From UBA1429 sp964482225 (GTDB lineage: Bacteria > Chloroflexota > Anaerolineae > UBA1429), in assembly GCA_964482225.1 (NCBI GenBank), contig CAYZWT010000002.1, forward strand, positions 1-64,000: DNA of 64,000 bases, given 5' to 3'. The notes beneath the pieces were generated by a model. It saw nothing but the letters and a program-made list of their open reading frames with translations. It was not told the origin of the DNA and made no database searches. A program made the position numbers and the translations under genes. This document shows positions 48,169 through 55,703 of the stretch, piece by piece. Positions within the stretch are counted from its first letter, which is position 1, and the number at the start of each line of letters is the position of its first letter.

Positions 48169-49176
48169 TTACGATGCCTGTAGGCGCTCCAACCCGTAGG
48201 CTGCCGCCCCCAGCAGCCCCGGCTGCGGGTGCATCACCAGATGCACGGGCATCAACTCCACCAGATAGGAGAGCCGACCCTTGGCGACAAACGCCTCCAT
48301 GAGCGGCCCCTCGGCGATCTCTTGGCTCAGCCGGTACGACATGCCGCCCGCCAGGTACACGCCCCCGGTCGCCATGACGGTCAACGCCAGGTTGCCGGCC
48401 GCGGCCCCCAGGATGCGTACAAACATCTCGACCGTGCGGCGACACAGCTCACAGGGGCGCGCGGCATCTTGCGCCGCGCCCACGATCACCGGCGTGGCGT
48501 CATCCGCCGCCTCAAGCTGCTCCCTAAGCCAGGCGGGCTCGCTGGCGTGCCCCTCGTCGCGCAGGAACTCGTACAGGCTGATCATCCAACGGCCCGAGCA
48601 GACTCGCTCGACGCTCACATGGGCATAGCGCCGCCGCAGGTAGAGCAGCAGTTCGATCTCCAGATCGGTGTTGGGGCTAAAGCTGGTGTGCCCGCCCTCG
48701 GAAGGGTGGGCGCGGTAGCGGCCGTTCTCCCAGGTCAGCAATGCCTGGCCCATGCCGGTACCGGGCGCCACCACCGCCAGAGCGCCGCCGGGCTGTGGCA
48801 GGCCCACGTTCAGGGTGCGCAGATGCTCCGGGCGCAGGTGCGGCACGGCGTTGGCGATGGCCTGCAGGTCGTTGAGCAGCGTGACGCGCCGCGCGCCCAA
48901 CGCCCCGGCCAACGAGGTTTCGTCCAGCTCCCAGGGCAGGTTGGTGCCGGTTGCTCGCCCCTCCACCACGGGGCCCGCCACGCCAAAGACAGCCTGGTCA
49001 ACGGTAATGCCTGCCGAGGCCAGGAACTCGCTTGCGGCATGCTCCAGATTCGGGTAATCGCCACTGCGCACGGTGACAGCGGCCAGTGGGTGGTCCAGGC
49101 CCTCGCGGGCGCTATAGATCGCCAGATCGGTCTTGGTGCCGCCGGTGTCTCCGGCCAGCAGGAGTATGTCGTGCAA
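48169..49176 (-). CDS. glk: Glucokinase (Glk family)
   Basis: Phosphorylates glucose with ATP. It has 335 residues. The phosphate-binding GDTGGTKT is at residues 9-16, followed by AGPVVEGRATGTNLPWELD, LLNDLQAIANAV with the catalytic Asp, APGTGMGQALL and SEGGHTSFSP. GGVYLAGGM and QPGLLGAAAYG complete the Glk family (not the ROK family, whose zinc motif is missing). The start codon is TTG with AAAGGAA eight bases upstream. It sits in the sulfatase/oxidoreductase operon, consistent with feeding released sugar into glycolysis. Confidence 0.88.
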   Translation of the reverse strand: MHDILLLAGDTGGTKTDLAIYSAREGLDHPLAAVTVRSGDYPNLEHAASEFLASAGITVDQAVFGVAGPVVEGRATGTNLPWELDETSLAGALGARRVTLLNDLQAIANAVPHLRPEHLRTLNVGLPQPGGALAVVAPGTGMGQALLTWENGRYRAHPSEGGHTSFSPNTDLEIELLLYLRRRYAHVSVERVCSGRWMISLYEFLRDEGHASEPAWLREQLEAADDATPVIVGAAQDAARPCELCRRTVEMFVRILGAAAGNLALTVMATGGVYLAGGMSYRLSQEIAEGPLMEAFVAKGRLSYLVELMPVHLVMHPQPGLLGAAAYGLERLQAS

Positions 49177-49215
49177 TGAGGGTTCCTTTCCAAGCGGCCT
49201 CGTCTTGGGCCGCCG

Positions 49216-49977
49216 CTATACCTGGATGCCGAGCATGCGGGCCGCGTTCCCGCCAAACACCAATGCCTTTTGCGCCTCGGTCAGATCCTGGTACACCACT
49301 TGACGCAGGCCCCACTCAAAGCGCATGGGGCAAAAAGGCGTGTCGCTGCCGTAACAGATGCGCTCCGGCCCCAGGGCTGCCAACGCTTTGTGGATCTTGC
49401 GATACTCGACCTCGGAATCGATCAGGAACCAGTTGGGGTGTTCCTGCGCCAGGTCGGCCACGGCGTCGGCAATGTCCGGCAGGCCCGAGCCCCCCATGTG
49501 TACCACCATGATCTTGAGCTCCGGGTGGCGGGCCGAGATCTTGGCGATGCGGAAGGGGTGCGTCTTCTCAAAGTCATTGGCCCCACAGTGGAATGCCAAC
49601 ACCAGACCCGCCTCGGCGATACACTCGATCAGGGGCAAGCTCAGCCTGGGATCGTCAATATAGTAGCCGTCGCGGGCGCCGTTCAGCTTGACCCCGCGCA
49701 CGCCATAGACCTCGATGCAGCGCTTTAGCTCGTCCATGGCCACATCCACCCCCAGCAGGGGGTTCACCCCGGCAAAGGGGATGATGCGGTCCGGGTGGGC
49801 GCGGTAGGCGGCGTGGATGGCCTCGTTATCGGGCGCGATGGCCCGCGTGTACGACACCATGGGCCAGGTGATGGCCTTGTCCACCTGGACGGCATCCAGG
49901 CGGCGGAGCAGCTCATCGGCCCCGATGCCGCTGCCGTTGCTCGGCGCGGCCAGGTGGCAATCTGCATCAATGCGCAT
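49216..49977 (-). CDS. Amidohydrolase-related TIM-barrel hydrolase
   Basis: A 253-residue metal-dependent hydrolase of the amidohydrolase 2 group, which includes decarboxylases and lactonases. Metal-site signatures are DADCHL (a D-x-D-C-H variant of the usual H-x-H), LAFHCGAN, VVHMGGSG and the final Asp in CYGSDTPF. The first motif departs from HxH, so the site may hold one metal. Substrate unknown; a sugar-derived lactone would suit the context. Fourth in the operon. Confidence 0.78.
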   Translation of the reverse strand: MRIDADCHLAAPSNGSGIGADELLRRLDAVQVDKAITWPMVSYTRAIAPDNEAIHAAYRAHPDRIIPFAGVNPLLGVDVAMDELKRCIEVYGVRGVKLNGARDGYYIDDPRLSLPLIECIAEAGLVLAFHCGANDFEKTHPFRIAKISARHPELKIMVVHMGGSGLPDIADAVADLAQEHPNWFLIDSEVEYRKIHKALAALGPERICYGSDTPFCPMRFEWGLRQVVYQDLTEAQKALVFGGNAARMLGIQV

Positions 49978-50019
49978 CGTGTTCCTCCTTGATCGGCAAC
50001 AACTCTATTGGCGGCCCCA

Positions 50020-51453
50020 TCAGTAGCCACCCACGCGAGGCTGGCCCGGGTTCGTGGCCAGCATCACGGCATCGAACAACTGCTGTAGCAGGGCCAGCTT
50101 GCGCGCCGCGTGCTCTGGCGCGAACCAGAGGTTATGGCACTCGTCCGGGTCCTCTTGCAGATCGTACAGCTCGCCGATATCCTGCCCGTGGTAGGCCACC
50201 AGCTTGTAGCGGCCATCGTAGAGCATGTTGGCGTGGCTGGCGTGGGGCAGGGCCAGGGCATCGTGGTATTCGCAGCGCACAAAGGGCCGGTGGCTGTGGG
50301 GATTGCCGCGCCCCACCAGCAGCGGGTAGAGCGACCAGCCCTGCACCTCTGGGGGCACGGGCAGGGCCGCCGCATCGAGCAATGTGGGTGCGAGGTCCAC
50401 CAGCTCGACCAGGGCATCGCTCACCAGCCCGCTCTCGAAATGCCCCGGCCATGAGAGGATCAGCGGCACATGCACGGCGCCCTCGTAGAACCGGCAGCCC
50501 TTGAGGCGCAGCCCGTGGTCGCCCAGCATCTCGCCGTGATCGCTGGTGAACACGACCACCGTGCGTTCACGCTGGCCCGTGGCCTCTAGCGCGGCCAACA
50601 TGCGCCCCACCTCGTGGTCCAGGTGCTCGATCTGGGCATAATAGGCCGCCACCATGCCCCGCGCGTCATAGGCGTCGGGCGGGGTGGGGGTGGTCGTCTG
50701 ATGGTCCACCCCGCGAAAGAGGCGCTGCTGCTCCTCCTCGCCCTCGCACCAGATGGGCAGCGGCATGGCCTCGCGATCCATGCGCGCCCAGTATTCTGGG
50801 GCGGGATCCAGGGGCGGATGGGGGTCAAAGGGGTTGACGCTCAGCAGCCAGGGGCCCTGGCGCGGCTCGCCCATGAACGCGACGGCCTCCTGGGCGCACC
50901 AGGTGTTCTGGTGATAGCGGGCGGCGATGCCGGGCCGGTACTCGCCCTGGATGCGCCAGCCATCGGCGGCGTCGCCGCCATAGGCCGTATCCCAATCCAC
51001 GCCTTGCTCCAGCAGCCATTGATGGTAAGCGTGGGCCTCCGGCGGCCAGCCCGGGCGCGGCTTGGGCGCGTGGCTCCAGCGGAACAGGCGGTAGCCGTCT
51101 TCCACCCTGGGCTCTATGCGGCCATCGGCGGCGGCCAGGTGCAGCTTGCCCACCAGCCCGCAATCATAGCCCGCGTCGGCGAACCGCTTGGTCACCAGCT
51201 CGACATCGGCGGGGAAATAGGCGTTGCCGTTGCGGTGTACGCCCACGTTGCCGGGATAGCGCCCCGTCAGGAACGAGGCGCGGCTGGGCGTGCAGACCGG
51301 GCTCTGGCAGTAGGCGCGGGTAAAGGCCACCCCCTCGGCGGCCAGGCGATCCAGGTTGGGCGTGCGAATGGCGCCGTTGCCCAGGGCGTGGATGGTGTCA
51401 TGGCGCTGCTGGTCGGTGCAGATCCACAGGATGTTGGGCGGCTGGGGCGTCAC
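50020..51453 (-). CDS. Sulfatase, Cys-type
   Basis: Hydrolyses sulfate esters. It has 477 residues. The maturation motif is C54-T-P-S-R within SPVCTPSRASFLTGRYP, the cysteine becoming formylglycine. Metal-binding residues appear in CTDQQRHD and VVVFTSDHGEMLGDHG, with KLHLAAADGR in between. No signal peptide, so it works in the cytoplasm. It starts with GTG that overlaps the stop of the upstream FAD gene (GTGA), with GGAGG eight bases upstream. No sulfatase-maturing radical SAM gene is in the window. Confidence 0.92.
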   Translation of the reverse strand: MTPQPPNILWICTDQQRHDTIHALGNGAIRTPNLDRLAAEGVAFTRAYCQSPVCTPSRASFLTGRYPGNVGVHRNGNAYFPADVELVTKRFADAGYDCGLVGKLHLAAADGRIEPRVEDGYRLFRWSHAPKPRPGWPPEAHAYHQWLLEQGVDWDTAYGGDAADGWRIQGEYRPGIAARYHQNTWCAQEAVAFMGEPRQGPWLLSVNPFDPHPPLDPAPEYWARMDREAMPLPIWCEGEEEQQRLFRGVDHQTTTPTPPDAYDARGMVAAYYAQIEHLDHEVGRMLAALEATGQRERTVVVFTSDHGEMLGDHGLRLKGCRFYEGAVHVPLILSWPGHFESGLVSDALVELVDLAPTLLDAAALPVPPEVQGWSLYPLLVGRGNPHSHRPFVRCEYHDALALPHASHANMLYDGRYKLVAYHGQDIGELYDLQEDPDECHNLWFAPEHAARKLALLQQLFDAVMLATNPGQPRVGGY

Positions 51454-52757
51454 GCTAGCGCCTCCGATCCAGCCATGAGCACGCCCGTCTCGGCCAGGCG
51501 GCCCCGCAGCCGCTCCGTGGGCAGCGCCCTCGGCTGGCAGCCCGCCTGCACGCTCAGGGCCGCCGCGACGCCCGCCGCCTCGCCGGTGACCATCGCGGGC
51601 GGGATCAGGCGCACCGCCTGCATGGTCCAATGGTCGGTGCTGACGCAGCGCCCCGAGGTCAACAGCCCGTCTACCGTCTCGGGCACCAGGGAGCGGTAGG
51701 GCAGGTGGATCAGGCCGCCCCCGGCAAAGCCCAGGCCGTGCAGCCCGATGGTGTCATCGAACACGCGCTGGGCGCGCACGTCCGCCTCGGTGAGTTCGTA
51801 CATGCCGCGGATGCGGCGGCTCTCGCGCACGCCGAGCTGGGGCGCGATGGCCAGCAGGCGCACGTCCTCAAAACCCGGCACGTTGGCCTTGTAGAACGCC
51901 AGGGAACGGGCGATGCGCCGGCGCAGCTCGTACTGGACATAGCTCAGGTCGCGGACGTCCACGGCGCTCAATTGGCCCTCAAACATGGCGTGCAGGTCGC
52001 CCTCGTCGTGGTACGTGGTGCCATTGCGCTTGTCCAGACCCAGGATATTGATCCAGTAGACGCCAATGTCGCTGTGGGGGGTGGTGTTGGGCCGCAGCAG
52101 GACGCCGCCCTCATCCAGCACGGCGCGCTGCAACGCGCGGGCGCGCTGGGGCTCGTCCCGCGTGAACGCCCGCCAGCGCTCGCGATCCACGCCGCCCACC
52201 TTGAGGTTGAGGCCGATGCGCTGATGGCCCATGTCGTAGGCGGCGCCCGCGCTGGCCGCCAGGTCGCCGTCGCCGGTGGCGTCCACACACACGCGGGCCA
52301 GGATCGCCTGCCGGCCCGATTTGGTCTCCAGGATCGCTCCGGCCACGCGCCCGTCGGCGAGATAGGCGCCCACTGCCCAGGCGTGGAACCAGAGCTGCAC
52401 CCCCGCCTCGTGGCAGAGGGCATCGGCGGCCACCTGTAGCCACTCGGAATCCACGTGCAGGCGGGTGGGGCTATCCTGGGCCAGGCCGCCCAGGGCCTCC
52501 AAGCGCTGCATCGTCTCCCAGACCAGGCCGCCCATGACGCGGCGCCCCACCGTGTCAAAGATGCCGTCCATATAGAGCACCAGGCCGCCGGTGGCCAGGC
52601 CGCCCAGGCAGCCATAGCGCTCCACCAGGGCTGTGCGGGCGCCCTGCCGGGCGGCGGCTACGGCGGCGCAATAGCCTGCCGGCCCGCCGCCTACCACCAA
52701 CACGTCCACCTCGTCCAGCACGGGGGTCTCGCGGGCGGGCTCGTGTATCGTTCTCAT
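51450..52757 (-). CDS. FAD-dependent oxidoreductase
   Basis: A 435-residue flavoprotein of the FAD_oxidored group found in sugar-degradation loci. The dinucleotide fold begins VDVLVVGGGPAGYCAAVAAA. Further on come CVDATGDGDLAASAGA and the C-terminal GRCVSTDHWTMQAVRLIPPA with TGEAAGVAAAL, which close the FAD site. Oxidised substrate unknown. The ATG at 52757 has GAGAGG upstream. It is the first gene of the minus-strand operon. The promoter is not clear in the 190-base region before it. Confidence 0.85.
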   Translation of the reverse strand: MRTIHEPARETPVLDEVDVLVVGGGPAGYCAAVAAARQGARTALVERYGCLGGLATGGLVLYMDGIFDTVGRRVMGGLVWETMQRLEALGGLAQDSPTRLHVDSEWLQVAADALCHEAGVQLWFHAWAVGAYLADGRVAGAILETKSGRQAILARVCVDATGDGDLAASAGAAYDMGHQRIGLNLKVGGVDRERWRAFTRDEPQRARALQRAVLDEGGVLLRPNTTPHSDIGVYWINILGLDKRNGTTYHDEGDLHAMFEGQLSAVDVRDLSYVQYELRRRIARSLAFYKANVPGFEDVRLLAIAPQLGVRESRRIRGMYELTEADVRAQRVFDDTIGLHGLGFAGGGLIHLPYRSLVPETVDGLLTSGRCVSTDHWTMQAVRLIPPAMVTGEAAGVAAALSVQAGCQPRALPTERLRGRLAETGVLMAGSEALA

Positions 52758-52878
52758 GGGCTTGCCTCTCGTAGGTGGGCTATCATCCGTCAGGCGGGAT
52801 TCTAGCATGGGGGGGCGGGCGCTGCAAGCAGGGGGCGCGGGTGAACGCGCGAATGCGCCTTTCGACGCCCTGCGCCAT

Positions 52879-52907
52879 TTGTCCCCAGGCGCGGGAACGG
52901 GTACCAT
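52879..52907 (+). promoter_or_regulatory. Promoter for the second UroD-like gene and proS
   Basis: TTGTCC (52879-52884), 17-bp spacer, TACCAT (52902-52907). Start near 52914; the ATG at 52950 lies about 36 bases on. Confidence 0.65.
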
Positions 52908-52949
52908 AGGCCGGTCGTGATACCTGAGCAGCATCGAAAGCAGGGCCAT

Positions 52950-54044
52950 ATGCAGCCAATGACGGGCGTCGAGCGCATCGGGAATATCCTCAAGCGGCAG
53001 CCGGTGGATCGCATCGGGCTATTCGAACACTTTTGGACCGACACGCGCCGCGCCTGGAGCCAAGCGGGGCAGATCCGCGAGGACGAGGACCTGGGCGAGC
53101 ATTTCGGCTTTGATCTGGAGCTCTGCTGGGCGTTCGACATGGTGGCCGACCTCGATTTCGAGCTCGAGATCGTCGAGGAGACCGAGGAGACGATCCTGAC
53201 CCGCGATGGCAACGGCGCGCTGTTGCGCCGCCACAAGCTGCACGAGGCCACCCCCGAACATGTGGATTTTGCCGTCCAGGGGCGCGCCGCCTGGGAGGAG
53301 CTGATCAAGCCCCGCCTGACGCCTGACCCGCGCCGCATCAAATTCGACGAGTATCGCGCCGCCAAGGAGCGCGCCCGCGCCCAGGGCCGTTTTTTCGCCT
53401 GGTCCGGCGTGAACGTGTTCGAGCTGATGCACCCGGTCTGCGGCCACCAGCACATGCTCATGGGCATGGCCCTGGACCCCGACTGGGTCAAGGACATGGT
53501 AGACACCTACTCGCGGCTCACCGTCGAGTTGCAGGAGATCCTCTTTGCCCAAGAGGGCTGGCCCGACGGCATCTGGTACTATGAGGACATGGGCTTCAAG
53601 GGGCGCCCGTTCATGTCGCCCGCCATGTACCGCGAGATCATCCAGCCGGGACATATCCGCACCATCGCGCTCGCCAAGAGCCACGGCTTGCCCGTGATCA
53701 TGCACTCGTGCGGGAATGTGTCCAGGCTGCTGCCCGGCATGGTGGAGGCGGGGATTGACTGTTTGCAGGTGATCGAGGTCAAGGCGGGGATGGACCTGAT
53801 CGAGCTCTACCGCGACTATGGCGAGCGCCTCTCGTTCATGGGCGGCATGGATGTGCGCGTCCTGTATAGCAACGACCGGGCCCAGATCGAGGCCGAGCTG
53901 GCGAGCAAGGTGCCCATCGTCAAGGGCCACTATGGCTATGTGTTGCACAGCGACCACTCGATTCCCAATACCGTGGATTATGCGAGCTATCGGTTCTTTG
54001 TAGAGCGCGGCCTGGAACTGGGCCGCTATGACGATCTGACATAG
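52950..54044 (+). CDS. Uroporphyrinogen decarboxylase-like (MtaA-type) protein 2
   Basis: A 364-residue UroD-superfamily protein, only distantly like the one at 47162-48157. It opens MTGVERIGNILKRQPVDRIGLFEHFW and has the metal-type motif MHSCGNVS. It ends GGMDVRVLYSND through HYGYVLHSDHSIP. The second cysteine of characterised methyltransferases is not evident; His or Asp of HSDHS could substitute. GTG at 52917 is an alternative start, but the ATG at 52950 better fits the family. The stop is 15 bases before proS, so the two are co-transcribed. Confidence 0.8.
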   Translation: MQPMTGVERIGNILKRQPVDRIGLFEHFWTDTRRAWSQAGQIREDEDLGEHFGFDLELCWAFDMVADLDFELEIVEETEETILTRDGNGALLRRHKLHEATPEHVDFAVQGRAAWEELIKPRLTPDPRRIKFDEYRAAKERARAQGRFFAWSGVNVFELMHPVCGHQHMLMGMALDPDWVKDMVDTYSRLTVELQEILFAQEGWPDGIWYYEDMGFKGRPFMSPAMYREIIQPGHIRTIALAKSHGLPVIMHSCGNVSRLLPGMVEAGIDCLQVIEVKAGMDLIELYRDYGERLSFMGGMDVRVLYSNDRAQIEAELASKVPIVKGHYGYVLHSDHSIPNTVDYASYRFFVERGLELGRYDDLT

Positions 54045-54059
54045 CAGGGGAGGCGTACA

Positions 54060-55505
54060 TTGGCAGGCAACATTACACCGCAGCAAGAGGATTTCTCGCG
54101 CTGGTACTTGGACGTGATCCGCGAGACCGAGCTGGCCGAGAACTCGCCCGTGCGCGGCAGCATGGTCATCCGGCCCTATGGCTATGAGCTGTGGGAGGGG
54201 ATCAAGGGCGGGCTGGACCGCCGGTTCAAGGCCACAGGCCACAAGAACGCCTATTTTCCCCTGTTGATCCCGATGAGCTTTTTGCAGCGCGAGGCCGAGC
54301 ACGTGGAGGGCTTTTCGCCCGAGCTGGCCGTGGTGACCATCGGCGGCGGCAAAGAGCTGGAGGAGCCCCTGGTGGTGCGCCCCACCTCTGAGACCATCAT
54401 CGGCTATATGTACTCGCGCTGGATTCAGTCCTACCGCGACCTGCCGCTGCTGATCAACCAGTGGGCCAACGTGGTCCGCTGGGAGATGCGTACCCGACCC
54501 TTTTTGCGGACCATGGAGTTCCTCTGGCAGGAGGGCCACACGGCCCACGCCACGGCGGAGGAGGCCATGGAAGAGACCCTGCGCATGTTGGATGTGTACG
54601 CCGATTTCGCCATCAACGATGCGGCCATCCCAGTCATCAAGGGCCTCAAGAGCGAGCGGGAAAAGTTTGCGGGGGCGGTGGCCAGCTATACCATCGAGGC
54701 CATGATGGCCAACGGCTGGGCGCTGCAATCGGGCACCAGCCACTATCTGGGTGAGAACTTTGCCAAAGCGTTTGACATAATGTATCTGGACGAGAACAAC
54801 GAGAGCCGCTACTGCCACACCACCAGTTGGGGCGTCAGTACCCGCATGGTGGGGGCGGTGGTGATGGCCCACGGCGACGACCAGGGTCTGCGCCTGCCGC
54901 CCGTGCTGGCGCCGATCCAGGCCGTGATCGTGCCCATCTGGCGCGACGACGCCCAGCGCGCGGCCGTGCTCGATATGGCGGCGCGGGTCGAGGCGATGCT
55001 GCAAGGGGGCGGCGTGCGGGTCCACCTGGACGACCGCAAGGACCAGACGCCAGGGTTCAAGTACAACGACTGGGAGATGCGCGGCGTGCCGGTGCGCATC
55101 GAGATCGGCCCGCGCGATGTGGCCAGCGACGCCCTGGTGCTGGCGCGGCGCGACCGCCCTGGCCGCGAGGGCAAGACCTTTGGCGTGCCCGCAGCGGGCG
55201 CCGTCGAGGCTGTGCGCGCCCTGCTGGACGAGGTGCAGGCCAGTCTGCTGCAGCAGGCGACCGAGAGGCGCGATGCCAGCACCCACCGGGTCGAGGACTA
55301 TGACACGTTCCGCCGCGTGCTGGACGAGCAGGGGGGCTTTATCCGCGTCCACTGGGCTGGAACCTCGGAGGACGAGGCCCGCATCCAGGAGGAGACGAGG
55401 GCCACGCTGCGTTGCCTGCCCCTGGACGTGCTCGAGGGCCCGGGGCGTTGCTTTTTCACCGGCGCCCCGACGGACAAGGTGGCGATCTTCGCGCGGGCGT
55501 ACTGA
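54060..55505 (+). CDS. proS: Proline--tRNA ligase, archaeal/eukaryote type
   Basis: Charges tRNA-Pro. It is a class II synthetase of 481 residues without the editing insertion seen in the long bacterial form, so it belongs to the shorter ProRS group shared with archaea and eukaryotes. Motif 2 is RTRPFLRTMEFLWQEGHTAH and motif 3 GDDQGLRLPP. PTSETIIGYMYSRWI and the anticodon-binding domain with QTPGFKYNDWEMRGVP follow. The start is TTG, seven bases after GGGGAGG. No T-box precedes it, unlike trpS. Its place behind a UroD-like gene inside an accessory cluster is unusual. Confidence 0.95.
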   Translation: MAGNITPQQEDFSRWYLDVIRETELAENSPVRGSMVIRPYGYELWEGIKGGLDRRFKATGHKNAYFPLLIPMSFLQREAEHVEGFSPELAVVTIGGGKELEEPLVVRPTSETIIGYMYSRWIQSYRDLPLLINQWANVVRWEMRTRPFLRTMEFLWQEGHTAHATAEEAMEETLRMLDVYADFAINDAAIPVIKGLKSEREKFAGAVASYTIEAMMANGWALQSGTSHYLGENFAKAFDIMYLDENNESRYCHTTSWGVSTRMVGAVVMAHGDDQGLRLPPVLAPIQAVIVPIWRDDAQRAAVLDMAARVEAMLQGGGVRVHLDDRKDQTPGFKYNDWEMRGVPVRIEIGPRDVASDALVLARRDRPGREGKTFGVPAAGAVEAVRALLDEVQASLLQQATERRDASTHRVEDYDTFRRVLDEQGGFIRVHWAGTSEDEARIQEETRATLRCLPLDVLEGPGRCFFTGAPTDKVAIFARAY

Positions 55506-55514
55506 GCGGCGCTA

Positions 55515-55640
55515 AGGGCCCTCACCCCCACGGTCGTACCGCGTAACGAGAGCATCCGCGCCCCCTCTCCCATGCCAGCATGGGAGAGGGGGAACGCGAC
55601 ACTCGCCTTCGAGGCGAGTATCGCTGGGGGGTGAGGGCCG
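55515..55640. repeat. Nested palindromic repeat element
   Basis: A 125-base element. The outer arms (AGGGCCCTCACCCCC from 55515 and TGGGGGGTGAGGGCC to about 55639) flank two inner hairpins. One is a perfect 15-bp stem (55561-55575 with 55578-55592). The other is an 8-bp stem with a TCG loop (55601-55608 with 55612-55619). The form resembles the small interspersed palindromic repeats scattered in many bacterial genomes. Confidence 0.75.
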
Positions 55641-55703
55641 TACAGACGCCATCAATTCACGATCCGAAAGACACAACAATCGCTCACCAGGAGGGCCCGG
55701 ACC

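Noticed and set aside
53019..55352. 777-codon open frame on the minus strand
   Set aside because: Spans the UroD-like gene and proS antisense; both sense genes have complete motifs.
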